From assembly GCA_965215545.1 (NCBI GenBank), contig OZ244066.1, positions 2,046,001 to 2,110,000 of the forward strand: a stretch of DNA of 64,000 bases, in the 5' to 3' direction. The stretch comes from MPNP01 sp965215545. GTDB lineage: Bacteria > Pseudomonadota > Alphaproteobacteria > Rhodobacterales > Rhodobacteraceae. Both the position numbers and the translations under genes were made by a program. The notes beneath the pieces are model-generated. The model saw only the letters and a program-made list of their open reading frames with translations. It was not told where the DNA came from and made no database searches. Of this stretch, positions 54,565 through 64,000 are shown in pieces. Position 1 is the stretch's first letter; the number at the start of each line of letters is the position of its first letter.

Positions 54565-55848
54565 ATGCTTGCTGACCAGGACCGGATCTTCACCAATCTC
54601 TACGGGATGGAGGCGATTGACCTGGCGGCCGCCCGCCAGCGCGGCCAATGGGATGGCACGGCCGCTCTCATGGCGCGGGGCCGGGACTGGATTCTCGATG
54701 AGATCAAGGCCAGCGGCCTGCGGGGCCGGGGCGGTGCCGGGTTTCCGACGGGCCTCAAATGGAGTTTCATGCCCCGGTCCGTGGGTGACCGGCCGCATTA
54801 TCTGGTCGTCAATGCCGACGAATCGGAGCCCGGCACCTGCAAGGACCGCGAGATCATGCGGCATGACCCTCACACGCTCATCGAGGGCTGCCTGCTCGCC
54901 GGTTTCGCCATGGGGGCCGAGGTGGGCTATATCTACATCCGGGGCGAATACATCCGTGAACGCGAGCTGCTCCAGTCGGCCATTGATGAGGCCTATGATG
55001 CCGGCCTGCTCGGCATGACGGCCGCCGGGTCCGACTGGCGCTTCGATCTCCACTGTACGCATGGGGCCGGCGCTTATATCTGCGGCGAGGAAACGGCGCT
55101 GCTGGAGAGTCTGGAAGGCAAGAAGGGCATGCCGCGCATGAAGCCGCCCTTCCCGGCCGGGGCGGGCCTGTACGGCTGCCCCACCACCGTCAACAATGTC
55201 GAGACAATCGCCGTGGTTCCGACGATCCTGCGCCGGGGTGCGGCATGGTTCAGCGGTATCGGGCGGCCCAACAACACCGGAACCAAGATCTACGCCATCA
55301 GCGGGTGTGTGAATGCTCCCTGTGTCGTGGAGGAATCGATGTCGATTCCCATGCGCGAGTTGATCGACCGGCACTGCGGGGGCGTCCGGGGCGGCTGGGA
55401 CAATCTCAAGGCCGTGATCCCCGGCGGTGCCTCGGTGCCGCTGCTGCCCAAGAGCATCTGCGATGATGCCATCATGGATTTCGACTGGCTGATGAAGCAC
55501 AAGTCGGGTCTCGGGACCGCGGCGCTGATCGTGATGGACGAGTCGGTCGATGTCATCAAGGCCATCTGGCGGCTTGCCAGGTTTTACAAGCATGAAAGTT
55601 GCGGACAGTGCACACCTTGCCGGGAGGGGACGGGTTGGATGATGCGGGTGATGGAACGGCTTGTCACCGGTGATGCGGATCCCGGCGAGGTCGATATGCT
55701 GCTGGATGTCACCCGGCAGGTTGAGGGTCACACGATCTGTGCCCTTGGCGACGCAGCCGCCTGGCCGATCCAGGGCCTGATCCGGCATTTTCGCGGGGAG
55801 ATCATGGAACGAATCGCAGCATCTCCGTCCCGGGCTGTTGCGGTCTGA
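54565..55848 (+). CDS. nuoF: NADH-quinone oxidoreductase subunit F
   Basis: 427 residues. NADH/FMN site: GLRGRGGAGFPTGLKWSFMP, GAGAYICGEETALLESLEGK. The [4Fe-4S] N3 ligands are in KHESCGQCTPCREGTGW plus a later Cys in HTICALGDAAAW. It takes hydride from NADH at the tip of the peripheral arm. Confidence 0.96.
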   Translation: MLADQDRIFTNLYGMEAIDLAAARQRGQWDGTAALMARGRDWILDEIKASGLRGRGGAGFPTGLKWSFMPRSVGDRPHYLVVNADESEPGTCKDREIMRHDPHTLIEGCLLAGFAMGAEVGYIYIRGEYIRERELLQSAIDEAYDAGLLGMTAAGSDWRFDLHCTHGAGAYICGEETALLESLEGKKGMPRMKPPFPAGAGLYGCPTTVNNVETIAVVPTILRRGAAWFSGIGRPNNTGTKIYAISGCVNAPCVVEESMSIPMRELIDRHCGGVRGGWDNLKAVIPGGASVPLLPKSICDDAIMDFDWLMKHKSGLGTAALIVMDESVDVIKAIWRLARFYKHESCGQCTPCREGTGWMMRVMERLVTGDADPGEVDMLLDVTRQVEGHTICALGDAAAWPIQGLIRHFRGEIMERIAASPSRAVAV

Positions 55849-55906
55849 AAGTCTCGATGATGCCGCCTGCAGGACAATCACGGATCCAGGCCGGAGCCCT
55901 CGGGTC

Positions 55907-57910
55907 ATGACGGCTCTCTGCCCCATCATCCTCGATGGCAGGGAGCATGCGTTTCCCGGAGACATGACCCTGATTCAGGCCTGTGCGGATGCCGGGATCG
56001 AGATTCCGCGGTTTTGCTATCATGAGCGGCTGTCAATTGCCGGCAACTGCCGCATGTGTCTCGTCGAGGTGGTTGGGGGCCCGCCCAAACCGACCGCCTC
56101 CTGCGCCATGCAGATCAAGGATCTCAGATCCGGCCCCGAGGGCCAGCCCCCCGAGGTGCGCACCGACAGCCCCATGGCCGTCAAGGCGCGTGAGGGCGTG
56201 ATGGAGTTCCTGCTCATCAACCACCCGCTGGACTGTCCGATCTGCGATCAGGGCGGGGAGTGTGACCTGCAGGACCAGGCCATGGCCTATGGCGTGGATT
56301 TCAGCCGTTACAGGGAGCCCAAACGCGCCGTTGAGGATCTGGATCTTGGCCCCCTTGTCGAGACCCACATGACCCGATGCATCTCCTGCACCCGGTGCGT
56401 GCGGTTCACCACTGAAGTGGCCGGGATAACCCAGATGGGCCAGACCGGACGGGGTGAGGATGCCGAGATCACCTCGTATCTGAACCGGTCCCTGGCATCG
56501 AACCTGCAGGGCAACATCATTGACCTCTGCCCGGTGGGGGCCCTGACCTCGAAACCCTATGCCTTCACGGCCCGGCCCTGGGAGTTGACCAAGACCGAGA
56601 CCATCGATGTGATGGACGCCCTCGGGTCCAACATCAGGGTCGACAGCAAGGGCCGGGAGATCATGCGGATCCTGCCGCGCAATCATGATGACGTCAACGA
56701 GGAATGGATCAGCGACAAGACCCGCTTTGTCTGGGATGGCCTGCGCTGCCAGCGGCTTGATCGCCCCTATGTCCGCCGCGATGGCCAACTCGTACCGACC
56801 TCATGGCAGGATGCCCTCTCGGTGGCTGCCGGAGCCATGCGGGCCGGGCCGATGGCGGCCCTGGCAGGGGATCTTGCCTCGACCGAGGCGCTCTATGCCC
56901 TTGGCGCCCTGACCGATGCACTCGGGGGTCGCAAGGAATGTCGTGTGCATGGCGAGCAGTTGCCCGATATCGGGCGGTCGGCCTATGCCGGCACCGCCCG
57001 CATTGCCGATATCGACAAGGCACGGCAGATTGTGCTTGTCGGCGTCAATCCCGCCGAGGAAATCCCCGTCCTGAACGCCCGGATTCGTATGGCCTGGCTG
57101 GCGGGATGCCAGGTGGTGGCCTTCGGTCCCGAACAGGTCCTGACCTATGCCCATGCGCATCGCGGTGCGGACCTGGCGGCATTCCGCAACTTTGCCACTG
57201 GCGTGACGGATGAGGACTGTGCGGGGATGCTGATCCTGGTGGGCATGGATGCGCTGCTCGAGAGCCCTGCCCCCCTGGCACAGGCGATGGCTCTGGCAGA
57301 GCGGGGTGCCGGCCTGTTGATCATGCACCGGGCCGCTTCACGGGTTGGTGCCATGGATGTCGGCTTTGTACATGAGGGCGGTCTGGCCGGGGCCCTTGCG
57401 GACGCCAGCTGTGTCTACAATCTCGGCATGGACGAGGTGGCCATCGAACCGGGACCATTCGTGATCTACCAGGGCAGTCACGGGGACCGGGGCGCGCACC
57501 GGGCTGATGTCATTCTGCCTGCGGCCGCCTATACGGAGGAAAGCGGCCTGTTCGTGAACACTGAAGGCCGCCCGCAGCTGGCGGTCCGCTGCGTCTTCCC
57601 CCCGGGCGAGGCTCGCGAGGGCTGGTCGATCATCCGGGCCCTTGCCGACCCCCTTGGCGTGACCCTGCCCTTTGACAATCTTGGCCAGCTGCGGGGTCAG
57701 ATGATCGGTGCATGTCCACAACTGGCCGCCATCGATCAAGTGCCCGACAATGCGCCTGTTGCCATCCCGGACATCGACGACCGACCCGTGCGTTTTGCGA
57801 TAACGGCCGGCAACTATCATCTCTCCAACCCCATCGCCCGGGCCTCGCGGACCATGGCGGCGGTTGTGCGGGAGTCAGACCGGGTCCACCGGCTCGGGGT
57901 GGCTGCGTGA
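55907..57910 (+). CDS. nuoG: NADH-quinone oxidoreductase subunit G
   Basis: 667 residues from ATG 55907. N-terminal ferredoxin-like domain CYHERLSIAGNCRMCLVEV; the His/Cys cluster region around LDCPICDQGGECDLQDQ; 4Fe-4S motif CISCTRCVRFTTEVAG; then a molybdopterin-oxidoreductase-like domain (AYTEESGLFVNTEGRPQ). It carries electrons from NuoF towards NuoI. Confidence 0.96.
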   Translation: MTALCPIILDGREHAFPGDMTLIQACADAGIEIPRFCYHERLSIAGNCRMCLVEVVGGPPKPTASCAMQIKDLRSGPEGQPPEVRTDSPMAVKAREGVMEFLLINHPLDCPICDQGGECDLQDQAMAYGVDFSRYREPKRAVEDLDLGPLVETHMTRCISCTRCVRFTTEVAGITQMGQTGRGEDAEITSYLNRSLASNLQGNIIDLCPVGALTSKPYAFTARPWELTKTETIDVMDALGSNIRVDSKGREIMRILPRNHDDVNEEWISDKTRFVWDGLRCQRLDRPYVRRDGQLVPTSWQDALSVAAGAMRAGPMAALAGDLASTEALYALGALTDALGGRKECRVHGEQLPDIGRSAYAGTARIADIDKARQIVLVGVNPAEEIPVLNARIRMAWLAGCQVVAFGPEQVLTYAHAHRGADLAAFRNFATGVTDEDCAGMLILVGMDALLESPAPLAQAMALAERGAGLLIMHRAASRVGAMDVGFVHEGGLAGALADASCVYNLGMDEVAIEPGPFVIYQGSHGDRGAHRADVILPAAAYTEESGLFVNTEGRPQLAVRCVFPPGEAREGWSIIRALADPLGVTLPFDNLGQLRGQMIGACPQLAAIDQVPDNAPVAIPDIDDRPVRFAITAGNYHLSNPIARASRTMAAVVRESDRVHRLGVAA

Positions 57911-57944
57911 GCGTGACATCGTCGGTGCAACCGGAGCGGAGGGC

Positions 57945-58973
57945 ATGATGGTCTGGGAGACGGGCTTCGGGCTCTTTGTCCTGATCCTCGCCCAGTGCAT
58001 CCTGGTCGTGGCGTTTGTGATGATCTCGCTGGTCTTCCTTGTCTATGCGGACCGGAAGATCTGGGCCGCCGTCCAGATGCGGCGTGGTCCCAATGTCGTC
58101 GGCGCCTTCGGCCTGCTGCAGTCGGTGGCTGATGCGATGAAATACGTCTTCAAGGAGATCGTGGTTCCCGCCGGGGCCGACCGACCGGTCTTCCTCATGG
58201 CGCCATTGATTTCCTTTGTCCTGGCCCTGACGGCCTGGGCGGCGATCCCGTTTGCCGGTGATTGGGTTGTGGCCAATCTCAATGTGGGCATTCTCTATAT
58301 CTTTGCCATCTCTTCGCTGGAGGTCTACGGCGTGATCATGGGCGGCTGGGCCTCGAACTCCAAATACGCCTTTCTGGGAGCCTTGCGTTCCGCGGCCCAG
58401 ATGATCTCCTATGAAGTCTCCATTGGCCTGATCATCGTTGGCGTGCTGATCACGACCGGATCGCTGAACCTGTCGGCCATCGTCGCCGCCCAGGATGGCG
58501 ATGCCGGTCTCTTCAACTGGTACTGGCTGCCGCATCTGCCGATGGTCGTCCTGTTCTTCGTCTCGACTCTTGCCGAAACCAATCGCCCGCCCTTCGATCT
58601 GCCCGAGGCCGAATCGGAACTCGTCGCAGGCTACCAGGTCGAGTACTCATCGACCCCGTTTCTCCTCTACATGGCGGGTGAGTATGCCGCGATCTTCCTG
58701 ATGTGTGCCCTGATGTCGATCCTCTTCTTCGGCGGGTGGCTCTCACCGATCCCGGGCCTTCCTGACGGCGCCCTGTGGATGGTTGGCAAGATGGCGGTGT
58801 TCTTTTTTCTCTTTGCGATGGTCAAGGCTGTCGTTCCCCGGTATCGCTATGACCAGCTGATGCGTCTTGGCTGGAAGGTCTTCCTGCCGGTCTCGCTGGG
58901 CTGGGTGGCTCTCGCCGGCCTGTTCGCCCAATACGAACTCTTCTGGGGTCTTTATGCCCGCTGGGACGGATGA
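57945..58973 (+). CDS. nuoH: NADH-quinone oxidoreductase subunit H
   Basis: 342 residues, about eight membrane helices. AAVQMRRGPNVVGAFGLLQ, SAAQMISYEVSIGLIIVGV and AETNRPPFDLPEAESELVAG are the ND1 signatures lining the quinone channel. The start ATG 57945 (with a second ATG directly after) has GGAGGGC upstream. Confidence 0.96.
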   Translation: MMVWETGFGLFVLILAQCILVVAFVMISLVFLVYADRKIWAAVQMRRGPNVVGAFGLLQSVADAMKYVFKEIVVPAGADRPVFLMAPLISFVLALTAWAAIPFAGDWVVANLNVGILYIFAISSLEVYGVIMGGWASNSKYAFLGALRSAAQMISYEVSIGLIIVGVLITTGSLNLSAIVAAQDGDAGLFNWYWLPHLPMVVLFFVSTLAETNRPPFDLPEAESELVAGYQVEYSSTPFLLYMAGEYAAIFLMCALMSILFFGGWLSPIPGLPDGALWMVGKMAVFFFLFAMVKAVVPRYRYDQLMRLGWKVFLPVSLGWVALAGLFAQYELFWGLYARWDG

Positions 58974-59035
58974 ATGCAGCATGGCGAATGAATGCAGCAC
59001 GGGATTGGGGACGCAATGGGAAGAACGGGGACGCC

Positions 59036-59533
59036 ATGCTTGATGCATCAACACTGAAACGTGCCGCCCGCTATCTCGTCCTGGCCGATTTTCTGGGCGG
59101 CCTGGGCAAGGGCCTGCGCTATTTTCTTGCACCGAAATCGACGCTCAACTATCCTCATGAGAAAGGCCCCCTGTCACCACGGTTCCGGGGTGAGCACGCC
59201 CTGCGGCGCTACCCCAACGGGGAAGAGCGTTGCATCGCCTGCAAACTCTGTGAGGCCATCTGTCCGGCCCAGGCCATCACGATTGATGCCGAGCCCCGGG
59301 CCGATGGGTCGCGACGCACCACCCGTTATGATATCGACATGACCAAGTGCATCTATTGCGGCTTCTGCCAGGAAGCCTGCCCGGTGGATGCCATCGTGCA
59401 GGGACCGAATTTCGAGTTTTCGACCGAGACCCGGGAAGAACTGTTCTATTCCAGGGAAAAACTGCTCGCCAATGGTGATCGCTGGGAAGCCGAGATCGCC
59501 GAGAACATCAAGAAGGATGCCGCCTGGCGCTAG
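59036..59533 (+). CDS. nuoI: NADH-quinone oxidoreductase subunit I
   Basis: 165 residues from ATG 59036. Two 8Fe-ferredoxin motifs, CIACKLCEAICPAQAITI and CIYCGFCQEACPVDAIV, bind clusters N6a and N6b. HEKGPLSPRFRGEHALRRY is typical of the TYKY subunit. Upstream, a short duplicated phrase (ATGAATGCAGCA repeated near 58971 and 58990) lies between nuoH and nuoI. Confidence 0.95.
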   Translation: MLDASTLKRAARYLVLADFLGGLGKGLRYFLAPKSTLNYPHEKGPLSPRFRGEHALRRYPNGEERCIACKLCEAICPAQAITIDAEPRADGSRRTTRYDIDMTKCIYCGFCQEACPVDAIVQGPNFEFSTETREELFYSREKLLANGDRWEAEIAENIKKDAAWR

Positions 59534-59577
59534 GGCCGGGATGGGAGGCGACGGCATCATGATGGGAATCCTGTGAC

Positions 59578-60195
59578 ATGCTGATCCAGACAGCGATCTT
59601 TGCCCTGTTTGCCGCCCTGGCGGTCGGTGCCGGATTCGGCGTGGTCCTTTCCCGCAATCCGGTCCGGGCCGTCCTCTGGCTGATCCTCGCCTTCCTCGCT
59701 GCTGCCGGCCTGTTCGTGCTGCAAGGCGCGGAGTTCGTCGCCATGCTGCTGGTGATCGTCTATGTAGGGGCGGTGGCGGTGCTCTTCCTGTTCGTCGTCA
59801 TGATGCTGGATGTCGATTTTGCCACCCTCAAGGCCGGCATGGCCCGCTCCATTCCCCTCGGCCTGCTCATCTCGCTGCTCATTTTGATGATGATCGTCTG
59901 GCAGGCCGGGGACTGGTCGATCCGGGAGGAGGCATCCATGGCGATCCGGTTCCCGACACCGCCGTTGACCGAGGCCGACAACACCATGGCCCTCGGCCGG
60001 ATCCTCTACACGGATTTCGTCCTGCTCTTTCAGCTGGCCGGCCTGATCCTGCTGGTTGCCATGATCGGCGCGATCGTCCTGACCTTCAGGCGCAAGACCG
60101 GTGTCAAGCGGCAGGATGTCGTGCGCCAGATGTACCGGGATCCGGCCAGGACCATCGCGCTCGTCGATGTCAAGCCGGGGCGGGGTCTGCAATGA
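59578..60195 (+). CDS. nuoJ: NADH-quinone oxidoreductase subunit J
   Basis: 205 residues, five predicted membrane helices. VVLSRNPVRAVLWLILAFLA and FVAMLLVIVYVGAVAVLFLF are ND6 motifs, including the pi-bulge region. Overlaps nuoK by four bases (ATGA). Confidence 0.94.
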   Translation: MLIQTAIFALFAALAVGAGFGVVLSRNPVRAVLWLILAFLAAAGLFVLQGAEFVAMLLVIVYVGAVAVLFLFVVMMLDVDFATLKAGMARSIPLGLLISLLILMMIVWQAGDWSIREEASMAIRFPTPPLTEADNTMALGRILYTDFVLLFQLAGLILLVAMIGAIVLTFRRKTGVKRQDVVRQMYRDPARTIALVDVKPGRGLQ

Positions 60196-60497
60196 TCGGG
60201 ATCGGGCATTATCTCGCCGTGGCAGCCATCCTCTTCGTGACCGGGATTTTCGGCATCTTTCTCAATCGCAAGAACGTCATCGTGATGCTGATGTCGATCG
60301 AGCTGATGCTGCTGGCGGTGAACATCAATCTCGTATCCTTTTCCGTGGCGCTGGGCGATATGGTTGGCCAGGCCTTCACCATGTTCGTCCTGACCGTGGC
60401 AGCGGCGGAAGCCGCCATTGGTCTGGCCATCCTGGTCTGCTTCTTCCGCAACCGGGCCTCCATTGCCGTTGACGATGTGAACCAGATGAAGGGCTGA
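60192..60497 (+). CDS. nuoK: NADH-quinone oxidoreductase subunit K
   Basis: 101 residues, three helices. NRKNVIVMLMSIELMLLAVN carries the conserved membrane Glu, and AAAEAAIGLAILVCFFRNRA the second one. ND4L homologue in the proton path. One base separates it from nuoL. Confidence 0.95.
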   Translation: MIGIGHYLAVAAILFVTGIFGIFLNRKNVIVMLMSIELMLLAVNINLVSFSVALGDMVGQAFTMFVLTVAAAEAAIGLAILVCFFRNRASIAVDDVNQMKG

Positions 60498-60498
60498 G

Positions 60499-62469
60499 AT
60501 GGCGATGGAGTTCATCATTCTCTTTGCCCCGGTGCTGGGGACGATCCTCAGCGGCTTCTGTCACCCCGTCCTGGGTGAGCGTGCGGCCATCATCGCCGCC
60601 ACGGCACTGCTGTTTCTGGCGGCCGCACTGAGCTGGATCGTCTTTCTCGGCCACGATGGCATCACCGAGACCCCGACAATTGCCCGCTTCATCGACAGCG
60701 GGGCGTTGATCGCCGACTGGTCCATCCGGGTCGATCGTCTGACGGCGATCATGCTGGTGGTGGTGACGACAGTGTCGGCTCTCGTCCATCTCTACAGTTT
60801 CGGCTATATGCACAACGATCCGCAATGGCGGGAAAACGAGAGTTACAAGCCCCGCTTCTTTGCCTATCTGTCCTTTTTCACCTTTGCGATGCTGGCGCTG
60901 GTCACATCGGACAACCTGCTCCAGCTGTTTTTTGGCTGGGAGGGGGTGGGCGTTGCCTCCTACCTTCTGGTGGGGTTCTACTATCGCAAACCGACGGCCA
61001 ATGCGGCGGCGATCAAGGCCTTTGTTGTCAATCGGGTCGGTGATTTCGGCCTGCTTCTCGGTATCTTCACCCTGTTTCTGGCCACCGGGTCCGTCACCTT
61101 CGATGCCATCTTCACTGCGGCCCCGGATCTCGCAGCGCAGACGGTGCCGTTCCTGTGGATGTCACTCAATGTCGCCGAGCTGGCCGCTGTCCTGCTGTTT
61201 GTCGGTGCGGCCGGCAAATCGGCCCAGATCTTCCTGCACACCTGGCTGCCCGATGCCATGGAGGGGCCGACACCGGTGTCGGCCCTGATCCATGCCGCCA
61301 CCATGGTCACCGCCGGGGTCTTCCTGGTCTGTCGCATGTCACCGCTGTTCGAGCATGCGCCTGTGGCCCTGGCCTTCGTGGCGGTCATGGGGGGCGCCAC
61401 GGCACTCTTTGCCGCCTCGGTGGGTCTGGTGCAGAATGACATCAAGCGGGTGATTGCCTATTCGACCTGCTCGCAGCTGGGCTACATGTTCGTTGCCGCC
61501 GGTCTCGGTGTCTATCAGGTGGCGATGTTCCACCTCTTCACCCATGCCTTCTTCAAGGCCATGCTGTTTCTGGGTGCCGGCTCCGTCATCCATGCCATGC
61601 ATCATGAGCAGGACATGCGCAACTATGGCAACCTGCGCCGGAAAATCCCCTGGACCTATGTCGCGATGATGATCGGAACCCTGGCCATCACGGGTTTTGG
61701 CATCCCGCTGACCCACTACGGCCTGGCCGGGTTTGTCTCCAAGGATGCCGTCATCGAGTCCAGTTTTGCCGCCGGGGGCGGTCTCGGTGTCGGTCTTTTC
61801 TGGTTGCTGGTGTTCGCCGCTGTCCTGACAAGTTTCTATTCCTGGCGCCTGATGTTCCTGACCTTTTTTGGTCCCGAGCGTGGGGATGCCCAGACCCATG
61901 CCCAGGCCCATGAGTCCCCGATGGCCATGCTCATCCCCCTGGCGGTGCTGGCCATCGGTTCAATTGTGGCCGGTTCCCTCTTCCATGGGGTGTTCTTTGG
62001 CCATCATGTCACTGAATGGTTTGGGGACTCCGTCTTTGTCGGCTCCCATAACCATGTGCTCCACGATGCCCATTCGGTCCCCAAATGGGTCAAGGCAGCC
62101 CCGTTTGTGGCCATGCTTCTCGGTCTGGCGGTGGCCTGGCTCTTCTATATCCACCGCCCCGAATTGCCCGCCCGTCTGGCCCGGGTCCATCGTCCACTGT
62201 ATCTCCTGCTCCTGAACAAGTGGTACTTTGATGAACTCTACGACATCGCTCTGGTGCGACCGGCCAAGTGGCTCGGGCGCCGGCTCTGGCTCGATGGTGA
62301 TGGTCGGGTCATCGACGGGTTGCTCCACCTGGTGGCCCGGCGGGCCGTGCCGATGCTCAGCCAGTTCGCCGGCCGCCTGCAATCAGGTTACATCTTTGAT
62401 TATGCCTTTGCGGTCGTGATCGGCATGGGCCTGGTGCTGGTCGTCATGCTGACCCTGGCAGGCGGTTGA
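60499..62469 (+). CDS. nuoL: NADH-quinone oxidoreductase subunit L
   Basis: 656 residues, about 16 helices. FFGWEGVGVASYLLVGFYY, KSAQIFLHTWLPDAMEGPTP, AATMVTAGVFLVCRMSPLF and the C-terminal lateral helix region mark the distal ND5 antiporter-like subunit with its conserved Lys and Glu residues. Ends three bases before nuoM. Confidence 0.95.
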   Translation: MAMEFIILFAPVLGTILSGFCHPVLGERAAIIAATALLFLAAALSWIVFLGHDGITETPTIARFIDSGALIADWSIRVDRLTAIMLVVVTTVSALVHLYSFGYMHNDPQWRENESYKPRFFAYLSFFTFAMLALVTSDNLLQLFFGWEGVGVASYLLVGFYYRKPTANAAAIKAFVVNRVGDFGLLLGIFTLFLATGSVTFDAIFTAAPDLAAQTVPFLWMSLNVAELAAVLLFVGAAGKSAQIFLHTWLPDAMEGPTPVSALIHAATMVTAGVFLVCRMSPLFEHAPVALAFVAVMGGATALFAASVGLVQNDIKRVIAYSTCSQLGYMFVAAGLGVYQVAMFHLFTHAFFKAMLFLGAGSVIHAMHHEQDMRNYGNLRRKIPWTYVAMMIGTLAITGFGIPLTHYGLAGFVSKDAVIESSFAAGGGLGVGLFWLLVFAAVLTSFYSWRLMFLTFFGPERGDAQTHAQAHESPMAMLIPLAVLAIGSIVAGSLFHGVFFGHHVTEWFGDSVFVGSHNHVLHDAHSVPKWVKAAPFVAMLLGLAVAWLFYIHRPELPARLARVHRPLYLLLLNKWYFDELYDIALVRPAKWLGRRLWLDGDGRVIDGLLHLVARRAVPMLSQFAGRLQSGYIFDYAFAVVIGMGLVLVVMLTLAGG

Positions 62470-62471
62470 GC

Positions 62472-64000
62472 ATGGAGAATCTCCTCTCCATCATCATCTT
62501 CATGCCGTTGGTGGCCGCGGTGATCATGGCCCTGTTCCTGCCGGGCACCGACCGGAATGCCATCACCAACGTCAAGGTCCTGGCACTGGTGGCCACAGTC
62601 ACGACATTCCTGATCTCGCTGTTTCTCCTGACCGGGTTTGACCGCACCGATCCCGCATTCCAGTTCGTCGAGGAGTACACCTGGCTGTTCGGGCTTGAAT
62701 ACAAACTCGGGGTCGATGGCATCAGTGTGCTCTTTGTCATGCTGACCACCTTCCTCATGCCGATCACCATCCTGGCGTGCTGGCATGTCGAGGAGCGTGT
62801 CAAGGAGTTTATGATCACGTTCCTTGTCCTCGAGACCCTCATGATCGGGGTCTTCTGCGCCCTCGACCTGGTGCTGTTCTACTTCTTCTTTGAATCCGGC
62901 CTGATTCCGATGTTCCTGATCATCGGGATCTGGGGTGGCAAGCGCCGCCTCTACGCCACCTTCAAGTTCTTTCTCTACACGCTGCTTGGTTCCATCCTGA
63001 TGCTGGTGGCAATGATCGCTCTCTGGGTGGATGCGGGCACCACCGACATCGTGACCCTGCTTGATCATCGTGTCTCCTTTGCTCCGCTGACCCTGCTGGG
63101 CAGGGAGATCCATGGCGGTGTCCAGACGCTCATGTGGCTGGCCTTCTTCGCTTCCTTTGCGGTCAAGATGCCCATGTGGCCGTTCCACACCTGGCTGCCG
63201 GATGCCCATGTCGAGGCTCCGACCGGTGGGTCTGTCATCCTGGCGGCGATCCTGCTGAAAATGGGTGGTTATGGATTCCTGCGCTTCAACTTGCCGATGT
63301 TTCCCGATGCCTCGGCCTATCTGGCGCCCCTCGTGATGTGGCTCAGTGTCATTGCCATCATCTACACATCACTTGTGGCCATGATGCAGGAGGACATCAA
63401 GAAACTGATCGCCTATTCCTCGGTGGCCCATATGGGCTTTGTGACAATGGGGATCTTTGCCGCCAACCAGCAGGGGATCGATGGTGCCATCTTCCAGATG
63501 CTGTCCCATGGGCTGATCTCGGGCGCCCTCTTTCTGTGTGTCGGGATGCTCTATGATCGCAAACACACCCGACTCATCGCTGACTATGGCGGGGTTGTGA
63601 TGCGGATGCCCCGCTATGCGATGATCCTGATGTTCTTTACCCTGGCCAATGTTGGCCTGCCCGGCACCAGTGGCTTCGTGGGAGAATTCCTGACGCTGGC
63701 CGGGGTGTACAAGGTCAGCAGTTGGGTGGCTTTCGGGGCGGCGATCGGTGTGATCCTCTCGGCAGCCTATGCCCTCTGGCTCTATCGGCGGGTGGTGTTT
63801 GGTGAACTGGTCAAGGCCTCGTTGCAGGATCTCGCGGATATCAGCCTGCGGGAACGGCTGGTCTTCCTGCCGCTCGTGGCATTCACGTTGCTTCTCGGCA
63901 TCTATCCGTCGGTGATTACCGATATCATTGGCACCAGCGTTGCGTCCCTCGTTACCGGGATCACGACCGATGCCCTCCCGTCCCCGACAGCGGTCCTCCG
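62472..64000 (+). CDS. nuoM: NADH-quinone oxidoreductase subunit M, 3' end outside window
   Basis: 509 codons are present from ATG 62472 to the window edge, with no stop. FYFFFESGLIPMFLIIGIWG (conserved Glu), VKMPMWPFHTWLPDAHVEAP and LAAILLKMGGYGFLRFNLPM are ND4 motifs; AYSSVAHMGFVTMGIF and FTLANVGLPGTSGFVGEFL follow. nuoN would be expected next. Confidence 0.95.
   Translation, partial: MENLLSIIIFMPLVAAVIMALFLPGTDRNAITNVKVLALVATVTTFLISLFLLTGFDRTDPAFQFVEEYTWLFGLEYKLGVDGISVLFVMLTTFLMPITILACWHVEERVKEFMITFLVLETLMIGVFCALDLVLFYFFFESGLIPMFLIIGIWGGKRRLYATFKFFLYTLLGSILMLVAMIALWVDAGTTDIVTLLDHRVSFAPLTLLGREIHGGVQTLMWLAFFASFAVKMPMWPFHTWLPDAHVEAPTGGSVILAAILLKMGGYGFLRFNLPMFPDASAYLAPLVMWLSVIAIIYTSLVAMMQEDIKKLIAYSSVAHMGFVTMGIFAANQQGIDGAIFQMLSHGLISGALFLCVGMLYDRKHTRLIADYGGVVMRMPRYAMILMFFTLANVGLPGTSGFVGEFLTLAGVYKVSSWVAFGAAIGVILSAAYALWLYRRVVFGELVKASLQDLADISLRERLVFLPLVAFTLLLGIYPSVITDIIGTSVASLVTGITTDALPSPTAVL

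Noticed and set aside
1..64000. CRISPR array or rRNA operon
   Set aside because: No regularly spaced short repeats and no rRNA sequence were found on reading through the window.

Overview
This is a high-G+C chromosomal window from an alphaproteobacterium. The nearest relatives look Rhodospirillales-like, but I cannot place it to genus. Evidence for the class: the conserved block yceD-rpmF-plsX-fabH with ihfA-merR; the order argS-SPOR-scpA-scpB; the long two-domain dCTP deaminase; the soxBDAG sarcosine oxidase operon; and a nuoABCDEFGHIJKLM operon in alphaproteobacterial order with separate nuoC and nuoD.

Layout. Positions 1-15.8 kb are accessory and heavily decayed. They hold the 3' end of an FAA-hydrolase-family gene and an AbiE toxin-antitoxin operon broken only by in-frame stop codons. 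Next come remnants of a solute-binding protein and a PfkB sugar kinase on either side of a 923-bp element with terminal inverted repeats. That element carries a secreted-protein gene with two homopolymer frameshifts. The rest of this part holds a PcfJ-like protein, dusA, a DUF1289 gene, ruvX, ccmI, and an AAA-ATPase/PD-(D/E)XK protein. It ends with two identical 544-bp repeats around a lower-G+C two-gene DUF2335 module.

Positions 16-21.2 kb are the complete sarcosine oxidase operon soxBDAG. Positions 21.3-25.9 kb hold two small unannotated-type genes, a flavin monooxygenase, a TctC-like binding protein and a second possible secreted-protein cassette. Positions 25.9-33.6 kb are housekeeping: xthA, an A-type Fe-S carrier, dgt, argS, a SPOR protein, scpA, scpB, dCTP deaminase and tRNA-Pro. 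Positions 33.6-39.6 kb are the merR-ihfA...fabH-plsX-rpmF-yceD block. It is interrupted between ihfA and fabH by about 2 kb that contains a frameshifted Abi-like gene and a reverse-transcriptase remnant.

Positions 39.7-48.4 kb carry bamE, msrB, moaA, a GPP34/GOLPH3-like gene, glmS-glmU, a phosphoglycolate-phosphatase-like gene and a DegT-type aminotransferase. Positions 48.5-50.8 kb encode a partner-switching module: STAS protein, anti-sigma kinase and receiver-PP2C phosphatase. From 51.06 kb to the window end is the complex I operon nuoA to nuoM, with nuoM running off the edge.

Genes that act together: soxBDAG form one heterotetrameric enzyme; glmS and glmU make UDP-GlcNAc; scpA and scpB serve SMC; plsX and fabH start lipid synthesis; nuoA-M build NADH dehydrogenase.

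The most unusual feature is the amount of ruined anti-phage-type material (AbiE, Abi-like, reverse transcriptase) next to apparently mobile cassettes. The best candidate for an undescribed system is the DUF2335 gene plus its adjacent unknown partner, framed by perfect repeats. I saw no CRISPR array, rRNA or intact transposase gene.
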